A stretch of 64,000 bases of DNA, taken from assembly GCA_013400115.1 (NCBI GenBank), contig VXBP01007107.1, forward strand, positions 992,001-1,056,000, in the 5' to 3' direction. Made by a program: the position numbers and the translations under genes. Each line of letters starts with the position of its first letter. Positions within the stretch are counted from its first letter, which is position 1. Under the pieces are notes generated by a model. That model had not been told where the DNA came from, did not search any database, and was given only the letters and a program-made list of their open reading frames with translations. Origin of the DNA: Rhinopomastus cyanomelas (lineage: Eukaryota; Chordata; Aves; Bucerotiformes; Rhinopomastidae). Positions 9,976 to 22,145 of this stretch are shown here, one piece after another.

Positions 9976-11189
9976 GATGTCTCAGAATAGAAAGTGATGG
10001 AGCTGTCAGTAGCAGTTCAACCATAAGCAATTCTAAACTAAGCAATTTGGAAATTTAAATAGTTATAATGACCAAGATTCTCTATGTTGGCCCTTAATTA
10101 CTGGAATGTCAATTCAGCTGAAAATTGCCTTTCCCAGGTAATGATAATTCTCAGAAAAGCCTTCGCTTATACACCCATCCATAGCACTCATTAAGTCAAG
10201 CTTCTTCCTTTTGTCTGAAGAGCTGTCAATTTTATGTGACATCACCAATCATCTGCCATCTAAAAAAATCTCTAGGCTGTCTTGCTGAAGGCAGGCTTGT
10301 TTCTTCTAGCTGGAGCACTGCAGAGCAGCACAACCTGCTGTTACAAGCAACACTGCACCCGAGGAGCGCAATGAGTTACCCAATCTTGGCACCTCTAAAT
10401 GATGAGACACTCAAATGTGGTTGTTGGCATCTTGAGTGAAACTTGGGATCCATGAAAGAGCAATACATGGTTTGTGTGTGAAGAGAAACTCCACTACTTA
10501 TCTCTTCACAGAACTCAGCACTGGAAGAGAAGGTGGATATCCCCTCTGTCACTTCCAGAAAGGAAAGGAAAAGTGGCTGGATTCACTCTAGCTAAGGGTT
10601 CCTTCTGAGAAGGAAATAAGAGACAGAGGTGGGTGGAATGAACTTGTGGTGGACAAGCACATCCCTGTATATTCCATAGTTCTTATATTACTTCTCAAGA
10701 AATCTGCAGTTTCCATTTCTGGACGATTGCATTGCAACTGCCTGTGTCACTCTGCACAGGTGGACATCACTGACTGTTTTAGTTCTTAGAGGAGGAAACC
10801 ATGAAAAGGAGGGAAACCCATCTCCAGGGTGTTTGCCAACATTCCGTTGTGACCATAACCCTGATGAGTCACATTTATTTCCTGCAGAAGGCCAATAGCA
10901 CACTGCAGATTTGGGTCCGGAACGTCGATATTTAGTTCCCCTCTTATGGTTGAACAGGAGCAGACTTTGCTTTCTGTCCTTGTATGAGTAACATGGAGTC
11001 CATGGAAACCAAGAAGTCAGAGTTGCACAGGCTGGAAAGTGCTGTCACAGCCAGAGGGAATTAAATGCCCATGCACCTAAATTCAGACTAGTTCCAATAA
11101 TGCGTTGCTTGCCCTCAGGCAGTTTGATACCTCCCTGGACACTGTGGACCATATGTAGTGGTGTTTTACACAAGAAAATTTTTTACACA
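9976..11189. other. unique non-coding stretch
   Basis: No gene or repeat family is recognised. A short direct repeat ('ttttacacaaga' at about 11165 and 11181) lies just before the CR1 that follows. Confidence 0.5.
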
Positions 11190-12000
11190 AGACCTGGACA
11201 GGCTGGAGAGCTGGGGCAGGGAGAAATGTAATGAAGTATAACAAGGGTAAATGTAGAGTCTTGCATCTGGGCAAGAACAACCCCAGGTACCAGTACAGGT
11301 TGGGGACTGAGCTGTTGGAGAGCAGTGGAGGAGAGAGGGATCTGTGGGGTCCTGGTGGACAGCAGGATGACCATGAGCCAGCAGTGCTGCCCTCTTGTGG
11401 CCATGAGGGCCAACAGCATCCTGGAGTGGATCAGAATGGGGATGGTTAGCAGATCGAGAGAGGTTCTTCTCCCCCTCTACTCTGCCCTGGTGAGACCACA
11501 TCTGGAGTATTGTGTCCAGTTGTGGGCCCCTCAGTTCAAGAGAGATGTGGAGCTGCTGGACGGAGTCCAGCGTAGGGCAATGAGGATGATGAAGGAAGTG
11601 GAGCACCTCCCTTCTGAGGAGAGGCTGAGCGAGCTGTGTCTCTTTAGGTTGGAGAAGAGGAGACTGAGGGGTGACCTCATTAATGTCTATAAATATTTGA
11701 AGGGTGGGTGTCAGGAGGATGAAGCCAGGCTCTTCTCAATGTCATCCAGTGATAGGACAAGGGGCAGTGGGTGTAAGCTGGATCACAGGAGGTTCCACAT
11801 AAATATGAGAAGGAACTTCTTCCCAGTGAGGGTGACAGAGCACTGGACCAGGCTGTCCAGGGAGGTTGTGAAGTCTCCTTCACTGGAGACATTCAAGACC
11901 CACCAAGATGTGTTCCTGTGTGACTTGTGCTGTGTCAGGGGTATTGGACTAGATGATCTTTCATGGTCCCTTCCAATCCCTAATGTTCTGTGATTCTGTG
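11190..12000 (+). mobile_element. CR1 LINE, 5'-truncated, 3' part
   Basis: Plus-strand CR1 from 'gacctggacaggctggagag' (RT palm/thumb) to the 3' end 'gttctgtgattctgtg' at 12000. The octamer tail is short. It belongs to the same broad subfamily as the copies at 2.7, 35 and 55 kb. Truncation inside the RT is the usual outcome of incomplete target-primed reverse transcription. Confidence 0.93.
11231..11993 (+). pseudogene. CR1 ORF2 C-terminal part, one frameshift
   Basis: The frame starting at 11231 ('MKYNKGKCRVLHLGKNNPRY') shifts near 11340-11350, where one extra base turns the usual 'GERDLGVLVDSRMT' into an out-of-frame reading. The correct frame resumes at 11325-11993 and runs through 'LYSALVRPHLEYCVQLWAP', 'RRAMRMMKEVEHLP', 'RRLRGDLINVYKYLKGG' and 'NMRRNFFPVRVTEHW' to the end of ORF2. 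The RT catalytic motif lies upstream of the truncation, so this fragment could never act alone. Confidence 0.9.
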
Positions 12001-12514
12001 AAAATGAGGAAAGTTGCTGCATTGTTAGTTTGAAAAGGGGAGAGGAGTTTTTTTGTGCTGCCTTCTTGACCACAATTCCTTCCCTTTTTGTGGCCCTACA
12101 CACTAAACATGCCATTCCCCCCAATCTGTAAGAGCTGCACAGATTTGAAATCGTATCCTCTCAGTCAGAACCATTTCTAACTAGTTTAGATGCAACTTGC
12201 TTACTCTCCCTTCCCCACCTCTGATTCTTGGCTTGCACACAATGAAATAGTAGGGGCCTTAGGCACTTTATAAAAAAACAAACAACAGCCCTCAATAAAT
12301 CCCCTTAAGGACCCATTTTAATGCTTCTGCTCTTGATGTGCAAATTCTTACCCTGCTATCCCCCTACAAGCAGTTTATTTCTGTCTGTCAGCACTGCCAA
12401 AGTGACAAAATCACCTTTTCCACCCACCATGTAATTGCTCTGTTGTTGCCCTTCCCACACACAACTGTAGAAAGCAAGCTCGTGCTTTATTTCTATTGCC
12501 AAAGTGAATAGCAT
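12001..12514. other. unique non-coding stretch
   Basis: AT-rich DNA between the CR1 and the pyrimidine tract; no gene or repeat is recognised. Confidence 0.5.
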
Positions 12515-12584
12515 TTCCTTCCTTCCTTCCTTCCTTCCTTCCTTCCTTCCTTCCTTCCTTCCTTTCCTTCCTTCCTTCCTTCCT
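12515..12584. repeat. (CCTT)n microsatellite
   Basis: About 70 bp of near-perfect CCTT repeats with one triple-T interruption, broken off by the assembly gap. Translations through it (Glu/Gly/Arg/Lys or Ser/Phe/Leu/Pro runs) are meaningless. Confidence 0.97.
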
Positions 12585-12839
12585 NNNNNNNNNNNNNNNN
12601 NNNNNNNNNNNNNNNNNNNNNNNNNNNNNNNNNNNNNNNNNNNNNNNNNNNNNNNNNNNNNNNNNNNNNNNNNNNNNNNNNNNNNNNNNNNNNNNNNNNN
12701 NNNNNNNNNNNNNNNNNNNNNNNNNNNNNNNNNNNNNNNNNNNNNNNNNNNNNNNNNNNNNNNNNNNNNNNNNNNNNNNNNNNNNNNNNNNNNNNNNNNN
12801 NNNNNNNNNNNNNNNNNNNNNNNNNNNNNNNNNNNNNNN
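12585..12839. other. assembly gap (255 N)
   Basis: A run of 255 unknown bases inside a pyrimidine-only region. The tract was probably too long or too simple to assemble, so the N count may not equal the true length. Confidence 0.99.
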
Positions 12840-12927
12840 CTCTCCCTCCCACCCTTTCTTCCTTCTCCCTCCCTCCCTCCATTCCTTCCTTCCTCCCTTC
12901 CTCCCTCCCTCTCTCCTTCCCTCCCTC
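12840..12927. repeat. (CCCT/CCTT)n polypyrimidine tract
   Basis: The right side of the gap is a degenerate CCCT/CCTT tract, purer in C than the left side, so the two ends of the gap differ in repeat unit. Strand asymmetry of this kind can form triplex DNA in vitro, which is an inference only. Confidence 0.93.
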
Positions 12928-15900
12928 TAAATAATGCACTCAGCATCCTATTATGTGCAGCCTCACAGTTTTGCCGTGTGACCACTCTCTTCACAAAGGG
13001 AATAAAACTACCAATGGTCTAAATCACACATTTGCTCTTTCTTTAAGCATTGGTGGCTGTCAAGACCTGTTGCATTCTAGTAGGGGAGCCTTTTAGACAT
13101 GTTCCAGGGCTGGCTCCATGTGGACAAAATGCATTAGAAGCCACTCAAACATCAATTCTAAACAATCACACAAAGCCACATATGCCCACTTCATCTGTGA
13201 GCAGTCCTGTGAGCCACAGGATCCTCCTCCTCCTCTGCAGTGTGGAGCGTAGCCAGGCACAGAAAATATCAACAGCTGGCTGAAATTAATCGGTATTATG
13301 TCCTAAGCATTTATCTAGGGGTGTTATCAACAACAATGCAAAAGCCCTGGTTGAGAAAAAACAGGAAGAATCTAATTTTTACAAGAAAATAATGGACTAG
13401 CCTCAAGCCAGTCTGTCTCTGGATGCCCTGACATCTTGATATGCTGCTTTCTCTTCCCCAGCAGACCCTGTCCATCCTAGATACCTCTCTTAAAACAGTC
13501 TCTTTCTATTTAAACCTCTATTTTTTAATGTCATGGGTTAAAAATCCAGAACACAATTAACCAATTAATTCAGTTAATGTGCTAATGGACCAAAAAAAAC
13601 CCAAAACAATGAGGGATTTAAAAACCACTTATGAATTGCAGACAAAACCAAACAACTAGTTTTGTGAAAAAGCAACTAGACATTTAGTTCACCCCACTGA
13701 AACAACAATATAAAGAATTGATATAGCATAAAAAATCCCACAGGAAGACCCACACGTGGACAGATGGAGATTAACTACATCTTCTTACATAAGTGAGCCA
13801 CAGCTTTGACGTCCAAATCCCCAAAGGAAGCCACTTCCAGCCATTTCTGCTTCTCTGGAAATGTGGTGTCCACCAAGTCCATGCACACGTCCCTCAGCAT
13901 CAGCAGCATTTTACAGTCCAGTTCTCATGCCAGTCTTCTGTTTCCAAAATGCTGGTTCCTATGGCTACAAATGAGAGGAGAACTCTCTCCATTTCAGTAA
14001 ACCATGGAATCCAGAACAAACCTTCCTTCTACTCGTGCCCAAGGTACCAATCTTTCTATTCACCATGTTTCCAAGGCAAGAGACCTGCTGCCATTTGTCC
14101 TCTCCAACAGACTGATCAAAAGTGAAGATGGAGTCCAAGGAGAAGAAGGATGAGTTGGAAACCTGAAAGTGAAACTCTGAACTCCTTCTGCTAGCCTAAG
14201 CCTTCTCTGTTTGCGGAGATGCACAAATGAAGCTTGAGGTTTTAGCTTACAGATTCTAAGACAAACATCACCAAAATTCTCAAACCATTACAACTTAGGA
14301 TGAGTGAATTCATTTTTGTAGCACCTCAATTGTACCTGTGAACGGGCTGGTTCCCCATTCCGTTCCGTTCCTAATCTAACCCTCAAAAGAAGGAGTGCTG
14401 AGGGGCAGCCTTGTCACGCTACCGATGACGATGCTCTTCTGACAGTGCTGCCATGCTGGACACCGGCTGTGCATTTTTGCACTTGGTTTCCAGTCTTTCA
14501 CTGCTTTTTTATCCCTGACAGGACATTTTCCTCTCCCCTTCAGATATTATCAAGCTTTTCATAGCTGTGTCTGATTTCAATGTTTTATAATCAGCTCTAA
14601 AATTTTCCATTTAAACCGCAGCAGCAGAGCTTTGTTAACGGCAGCCTGGAAATAACAGCCTTTGCCATAAAGCCCTGCATTAAAGTTTTATCTTTATGGA
14701 AATATTTACATTTGGTTTTGGATAGACAGAAACCAGCTACTCAGACCCTGAGTACCGATCTACAGTAAACACAGAGGGGAGGAAAGCCACGAATGAAGAG
14801 GGGACTCGGAAGCATGCTTCCCAGTGATCTGCAGAACCCCATCAAACACTGCTGTCTATTCCTAGTTAGTGGTTCCAAAACTGAAACAGAAACATGTTCC
14901 TCAGAGTATTTTTTGATTGGTTCAAAGGTGATGTTTCTATCAGCAATGATCTGCTGTTCTCAGCAGTCCCACTCATCCAGCTCTCCTGAGAAATCACATC
15001 TCTTGTCTGAGCCCCAAAAACCTGTAGAGTTTGAGAAAAGAGACTCAGATGGCCTTGTGAAACTGCACAGCCTTGATCTCCGTGCAGCCTCTGATTTCTG
15101 CTGCTGCTGCCAAAGGAAGTGCCAGATCACATAAGTAATTCCTGCATTGTCAGCCAGAGCCAATGAACAGCCCCTTGATGACAGCAGTTCCTCACTTGCT
15201 TCTCCCAGCAGCTGAGGTTTGCTTTCCCAGTCCCAGGTGCTCGTGTGACCACCGGAGCTCTGCTGGCCATCCCAGCTCCGGGCAACGACTGCACAACCCT
15301 GTCATCCAAGCACAGCGTGCTTGGAGCATCCCAAATGGGTTTTGCGGGTGGCAAGCAAGGGGGAACAGAACGACACTCACTCTGAATTGTGTTGGCACTG
15401 TAGGGAATGAACACAGGGCTATTACTCAACACTGATTTCAGCAGGTGAGACTTGTAAACACAGAATAAATCAGCTATGCAAGGCAGTGCCAGTCCTGTTA
15501 AGAATTTAAGGTTCATATGCAAAACCAGACCAAGTTCCCTGACTTGTGTGGCTGCTGTTGGAGCAAGAATCTGCACGCAGCATCTCGCAGGCTGCGTGGC
15601 TGAGATCCCGAACTGCCTGACACTCACACGCCTGTTGTCTATGTAAAATGATGAGGAGAGTGACAGCTACTGAAGTACTATCCACAAAAACCCAGTAGTG
15701 AGCCAAGAGCTAGAGGATAGAGGGCTACCAGTACAGGGGAGGACTGCCCTGCACACGCTGCACAAGTGAGCCCTGCTAGCCCTGCTTCAGCCTCAAAGAG
15801 ACAAGCAGGGCACATCCTCACATTGCCACCACCACCCATACAGTGGGTTTGCAGCATAGAGCACTTAATCAAGATCCAGCACATCCAGGCACGAGTCCTT

Positions 15901-16235
15901 TCTCAGTGTAAGAGGACTTAGACAAAGATGTCCTGCTCTAACCAGAGGGGACAGTGCAGTACTGGCACTCTGCTTGCCTGTGCTCTGCAGGGCAGCCATG
16001 AGGGGAGGTGGGAGCCTGCTCTGAGTCTTTTCTGAAAAGCCAAAGAACTCTGGTACTAATTGGGTCAGAGATAGAGGAGAAAGTGACTGAGAAAGTGACT
16101 AACAAAAACGGAAAGAGGGCCCACGACTTTTCAGATTGAGAGCTTTCCTCTGAAAACAAGGGTCTTTGGTGCCAGTGCATGCTCCTGGAAAGTGAAATGT
16201 TTTACATTACATGGATTTTGCACTGATAAAACACA
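12928..16235. other. unique non-coding stretch
   Basis: No gene is found. The largest frame outside repeats, 166 codons at 15127-15627 (-), overlaps plus-strand frames and shows no recognisable domain. The block at about 14570-14720 is AT-rich with 'ccataaagccctgcattaaa' and could be a conserved non-coding element. Confidence 0.45.
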
Positions 16236-16310
16236 GAAAGAGCTGGCGCTGGAACTCAGGATTTCCACCTTTTAAACTAAATGCCTTAGCCACAGCTGGC
16301 CATGGCCATC
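16236..16310 (-). mobile_element. tRNA-derived SINE relic (tentative)
   Basis: Read on the minus strand, the segment has a tRNA-like A box ('tggctaaggca') and, about 35 bp on, a B-box-like 'gagttccagc' in a 'ggaaatcctgagttccagcg' context, then 'ccagctctttctgtg'. This layout matches old tRNA-headed SINEs of amniotes. The tail is missing, and the copy is too diverged to name a family. Confidence 0.4.
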
Positions 16311-16630
16311 CTCACCATCTTTAGCCCAAATAATCGTTGAGTGTATCCTGTGGTATGGCACAGCTCCCAGAGGGAGGCTGGAAAATGCAGCCCCATCCTG
16401 AGTGTGCACACACAGGGACATGAGAGGAAGGGAGGTAACCAACTCAGAGCCTCTCTTTTCCAGACAAACTTCCTAACACTGAGCCGCAGTACAGGATCAG
16501 AAAAGCTCCAGTTTAAGACACGACCTTAATGAAAGCAGAGGCTTCCACCACATTTCACCCAGTCTGGCATTCCCAAACTTTCAGACTCCTCTGGGAGAAG
16601 CCAATGTACCAATATATTGCTTGTAGATCG

Positions 16631-16844
16631 TAGAATCATGGAATCACTACGGATTGGAAGGGACCTCGAAAGATCATCTAGTCCAATCCGCCTGCAACAG
16701 CAGGATCACCTAAACCAAGTCACACAGGAACCCGTCCAGTCGGATCTTGAATATCCCCAGTGAGGGAGACTCCACAACCCCCCTGGGCAGCCTGTTCCAG
16801 TGCTCCGTCACTCTCACCGTGAAGAAGTTCCTTCTCAGGTTGAT
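16631..16844 (-). mobile_element. CR1 LINE 3' tail
   Basis: Minus-strand CR1 3' end with an intact 'tagaatcatggaatcactac' tail, 'ggattggaagggacctcgaa' and 'ctgcaacagcaggatcacct', continuing through the C-terminal ORF2 codons ('EHWNRLPRGVVESPSLG'). It ends abruptly near 16844 in the 'RNFF' block. The sequence type (cctcgaaagatcatc, caacagcagg) is that of the 55-kb inner copy, not the 35-kb copy. Confidence 0.95.
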
Positions 16845-19800
16845 CTTGATCAAGCAGCTTGTGTTGGGCAGCTCAAGACTCGCAAGCTGCTCCCTGTGCA
16901 CTGAAGTGGTTTGTGAGGTTTTTGGAAAGTCTGTAAGAAGAAAACCTGCCCAAGAAGGGTTATAATGCACGAGACAGGGATCCAAAGAGATGATGATTTG
17001 TAGGGCTGTAGTTTAGGTTATATCCAACTACATTTAATGGAAGAACCACTTTAGGCTTCCTAGTTCTTCTGTCTTCCCTTTTACAGGTTGATGTACCCCC
17101 CCTCTCCAAGCGGTCCTGAAACTTCCTTCAGTTGACAAGGTCACAAGGTTTCATCATTGTATCTGCTGGCTCTGATTCCCTCCTATTTCAGGCGATGGTA
17201 TGTAGAACGAAAGAGAAGCACACATTTCTCAGGCACTCAGAGGCATTTAACTTTTGGCAGTGTGACACAGGATGAGAGATGTACCCAGCCTCCCAACTTC
17301 TTGCCTGAACTCGCTTCATTCACAGCTGACATTTCTCCTTCTGCCAAGTCAAATCAAAACCCTATCTCACAACTACCCTTTAAAAACACGTTTACCGCTG
17401 GTCCAAGGCTCCCTGTTTGGTGCCAGCTCTTTGTGCGCGCCAGTGTTCGGTAGGAAGGAGAACAGCTGTACGAAACACACCTGCTTCAGCATCCTGGACA
17501 AGAGCCTATTCTCATTTACAAGTCCAGCATAGCACTCGTGAAGACTGAGGAACTGTTCCTGTGTACGCAGACTCCGAGAGTAAAATACAACCCCTCTACC
17601 CCTTCTATTACTGCAAAAGGTGCCTGTAGGGTAATCTATCACCAGCTCCAAACTTGCACTGTCCGTTGATTCAGATTGCGGTTCTGTAGGGTGGATTTGG
17701 CTCTTGATATCCTGAACTAATTTAAAAGGAAAAGGGAGCCCTGGCTCCTGAAATATTTCAGGTATAATCAGGAAATTGTGGTTACAGATGCAATCCAGGA
17801 GCATTTTGGGTTGGTAACCAAGGCAACACTTCTTGCTTCAAGACACACTTTTCTGTTGATGATCTATTGTAATGCCAGTAATTGCAGTTGACAAGGCTCT
17901 GTTTGTTGTGAGAGATAATTAGCACTTGAAATAAAGTAACAGATTTAAATAAAGTGGGGGAACTGAATGGTGTGACCTGATCGCTTTAGAAACAAACAAG
18001 AGCTTTGGGGGCCTACACACCCTGCGCTGTGAGTGGCGGCCTCCACGGTGACTGAACGCTAACAGCATTTGCTGTGTGCTGTTTAATTGGGTATTACAGC
18101 TGCTTTCATGATAAAAACATTCTATGCTTTCTCATCCAGGTTATACTTGCACTATCAAGCACGCTTTGAAAAAACCATGACACTCCTCTACCTACCCAAC
18201 CAACCAAACCTATGGGTATTCTTCTGCCCACAAGTCAGTTGGTTCAGAAAGCTGATGTTTGAAAGCAGGGTTTTGGACAATTGCACGGTTTAAAGAATCC
18301 ACCGTGACTCTGCCCCAGGGTTCACTGGAGGGTATGTTGTTCATCCCACGGATACGGTAGGTATGTCCCTTCAAGAACAGCTTCAGGTTGCTGCCAGTAG
18401 GCTGGTCTTGTGGCTCATGTTGTTATCACAGCTCCTCAGCTCATACTTGTGGTTGTAGTAGGTGAGTATGTGTCTAGAGCTAGATGGGAATGCTGCCCAC
18501 AACTGCTGGAAGGAAAAGGTAGGGAAAGGCAATTTCAGACTCAATATTACTTTCTTCTTTATGCAAAAATGAGACAGAGCTGCCTGGCTTAGTGGATAGC
18601 GAGAGGAAGCATACAAACCTACTACACTTTTGTGTCATGGAGAATGGAGGTGCTCTGCGTAAACTTGTAGCTGTTAAAGGATGGAGTGACACAGACGCAT
18701 GGCTGTGCACAGCCAAAACTGGCCTTGTTAAGTGATCCCCTCTTGCGCAGCGCCCAAGCATCATCTTCACAGTGAGAGGGAATATGAGGTTTCCTAAGAA
18801 AGTGAGAGCAGCTTGTTTACAAGAGAAGAAAGAAGGCTCAGGCCACACAGCATTGTCCAGGCTCACATGCAAACAGATGGCAGACCAGTGAACTGAGTCC
18901 GCATCATGCAAGGTCAACATCAGCAGCCCAAGCCACAGACCACATTTGTCTCATGATAGCCAGGCTAGTGTAGGCTGGAATGATTTCACTGCTTCACAGA
19001 ATCTCACCAAACCTGTGAAACCCCCTGGCCAACACATACTATACCCAATGCAGAACAAACACTGTCATGTAAAGGCATTTGTCTTGAAGCTGGCTAGCAG
19101 GCTTGTAAAACATGAAATGATTAACTATGGCTAGTGATGTTGCTTGCTTCTTTCTTTAATACTTTGTTAAAAAGACGACACCTCTGTTGCCCTGGTGAAA
19201 ACAGCCACTCTATTTCTCCAGCAAACAGTAAAGAGCAGTTCAGAAGCCAATCATGCACCGACGTATATTCACAGCCCCTGGAATAGTCACAAATTCAAGG
19301 CAAGAGAGTCACAAACTCTCAGGAGCATCAAATTACATCACTAGTTTCTTTCTGCGAGTGAGGTCAGTGGGTAAAGATGCCAGACCTGGACGACCTGCTC
19401 TTTGCTAAACTGTGCTAAAGTTACACAAGTGGCTAGCAAAGGAGACCAGACCGTAGCCTAGGTTGAGTCCATGTTTCCAAGGCCAATGGGGCTCTCCGCT
19501 CCCAGCTTTCATGTCCTCTTTTCTCTGTACAGGTTCTCCAGAAGCAAGGAAAGGTGCTGTGCTCAAGCTACATGCTACAGCACGTGGGTTACAGCAATCA
19601 GCAGTTTAGTTCCATCAGGCAATGTTTCTGCTTTCTAAATGGTTCAAAACACACAAAAATGTTGCATTTGTAAGTTATTTAAAGAAGAACAGCAAATAAT
19701 GATCTGCTGCAGTTCCCCAGGAATTAAAGATTGCTTACAATTGGTAGCGTTTGCAGGATCTTACTGCAAATCCCATCCCAGCCCCAGTTCTAAGCAGCTC

Positions 19801-22145
19801 ATAAAGATGGCCTGTTTATTTTCTAAAACGATCTGCGTAAAAAGATTAAGCTTATTTATTGTAAAAATTAACGTCTTGCTGATGCAGTAATGACTGTATC
19901 ATCGAGGAATGTTCTTCCCCTGAATGTCTCCCCCGGCAGCGCTGCGCGAGAAGACCTGCATTTATAGTCTCCCAGAATAAAGTTAATGCTCATAAGACTC
20001 TGCTCTTGTACGCCTACAGCTAAATCATGGTCTCTAGCAGATGGTGTGCGTGCATTTCCTAATGCAATGTCTTGTATGTGTGTAGTTGTCATAATTAAAT
20101 AATAACTCCCTACACCATCTCATGTAACAGGAGAGCCACAGCTGTATTTCCCACCAGAGTGAAGCTGTCAGACCCAGCTTGTGGGTAGATGAAGCAGGCT
20201 ATAAGGAAACTAATGCAGAGAGCACCCCATCACCTCCTCTGTGGGACAAAACCAGTTCTGTATGTGGTCAGTCCTTTTCAGAAAGCAAGTAACAACAGCC
20301 CAGCCCAAAATCTGTTAGATACTGAGGTCGTAAGACACCTCTGAGGTTAACTAATCTGTTATTGTGGGAAAGGAGGCTGACCTCATGCATTTGGGATTCT
20401 CCCTGCTTTTAATGGTAATTGTCATGGCAGAGGAATCATGGACATCTGCAGGAGAAGTGCCTGTGAGACAAGGAAATTTACAGCTATCGTCTTCTTATGC
20501 AACAGCTGTTTTTTATATTCCTTTGTGGGGGGAAGACAGAATGCTAGGTCTCTGCAGATATCCATTCTTTCTTCGGCGTGGCAGGAGAATTAAGTTGTTG
20601 ATTACGCCCAGCAAGCAACTTCTCTGTTCAAACTGAGGAACAAATGTAACTTATTTGAAGGGATGCGAGTTCAACAATTCCAGCTCTACCCTTCGCTTTA
20701 CTGCGAGAAGCTCTTTCTGCTAGGGATAATATAAATGCCTGGAAGAGATGAAAGGCATTTAGCCTTTATCTCATACTAAAAATTAGACTATGAAACCAGA
20801 AATGAATCTTTCAGCCTCAGTGTGCAAGTTAAACAGGAGATAGTGGGAGCTATTTACCTCTTTTGTGTGAAAAAATACAAGAGAGCTTCGGCTCCTGCTC
20901 TCCCTTGGTCAGACACTGCTCTGCCCAAAGCCTCCTCCTCCTGTCCCAGCAGGTCTCATCTCCCTGTGGCTTGATCCACCTCAGTTACAACTGATTACTT
21001 CTTGGGAGCAGAGAAGCAGGAAGTAACATCCCCGTCCCCTGTGGCTTGCACTTCTGTAAGGTGGCACAGCAATGGTTGAACATCTTTTCTCCCTTCTCCT
21101 TCAGCTTCAGAGAACTCAAAATTGAAAACAGGAGTCAGCTGTAAATTTTGTGAAGGAGCTCTACCTCTTAGCATACAAATAACTCCACCTCCAGGATGTT
21201 AGCATCTACTCTTTGGCTTGAGAAAAGGAAGGTATAATTGCCTGGAACACACGAATGGCTAACTCAGATTTTTTGCTTCATACAATGATCATTTTGCTTC
21301 ACACACGTGAGGACAAAACAGCCAATTCCACCTTTACATTTCACATCATGGACTCGAGCTAAAAGCCATGGCGATATGGAAGCCATGAAGACAACAAACC
21401 CAGCTTTTACTGTTCCTCCCAAAGTTTGCACCATAATAAATATTCATGCCTTACTCCTTCCTTTCACAGTGTAACTGCTAGAGAACACGCTGTAATCTGT
21501 TTAGGAAGAACATGAATCAAACTGATAAAAATAATTTGTTGGATTTTTCTTTCAATGTCTTTTTTAACGTTTCAAATAAAGCTGTCAGAGGTTCCTGTGG
21601 TAATGAAGAGCTTTGTTGTTATGACAACTGCTTATTCCTCTTCCTTTGAAGATGTCTGCAACTTGATAGGCAAAACATCAGGAATAATTAAAACAAATGG
21701 TAAGTGAAGAAAAACATCTGCTAGGGCAAATCCCTACCAGAAATCTTAACAGTCACCCTGTATGTGAAGCGATGTGTCTTCTCCTAAACCAGCTCAGCGG
21801 TGTCCTGCTGCTTCTGAAGGTTCAAGTGAACCCACGCCAGGAGGCCCATCTCTTTGTAAGAATACGTGTTATTCCTGTGGCTTGCTCTCTGTCCTCCAAT
21901 CTTAATCAATATCAAAGAGGGGTCCTTTCAGAAGCTGCATCTGCTTCTTTGCTAAATCTGCTGCTTCTAATAATTTGTTTGAAGCGTGGCCTCTGAATGT
22001 TTGGCAAACCCTGCTGGTGTCTGCAATGCCCCCCTCTCAGTGCAGGACAGGGACTGGATGAGTTCTGGGCAAACCTGTGTGAATTAGCTGGGTTTTGCCA
22101 ATCAGCAGACCTTCCCTTCAGAAATGGAGGGGGACATTTCTAAAA
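16845..22145. other. unique non-coding stretch (5.3 kb)
   Basis: No repeat or gene is recognised. The frames at 17373-17804 (-, 143 codons) and 18480-18920 (-, 146 codons) have no visible domains. The block at about 19800-20095 (AT-rich start, 'cccccggcagcgctgcgcga' CpG core, AT-rich end) stands out as a possible conserved non-coding element. Confidence 0.45.

Noticed and set aside
12356..13022. Long frames of Glu-Gly-Arg-Lys or Ser-Phe-Leu-Pro repeats
   Set aside because: They are translations of the CCTT/CCCT tract and pass through 255 N, so they have no coding meaning.
15127..15627. 166-codon minus-strand frame in unique DNA
   Set aside because: It is the longest frame outside repeats, but it has no recognisable domain, overlaps other frames, and has no visible splice or promoter context. 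This length is expected by chance in 64 kb.
17373..17804. 143-codon minus-strand frame, protein-like in places
   Set aside because: No family is recognised, and there is no clear splice acceptor and donor pair in phase. Kept only as a weak exon candidate that a protein search could settle.
18480..18920. 146-codon minus-strand frame
   Set aside because: Low-information Ser/Leu/Phe-rich translation with no motif; treated as chance.
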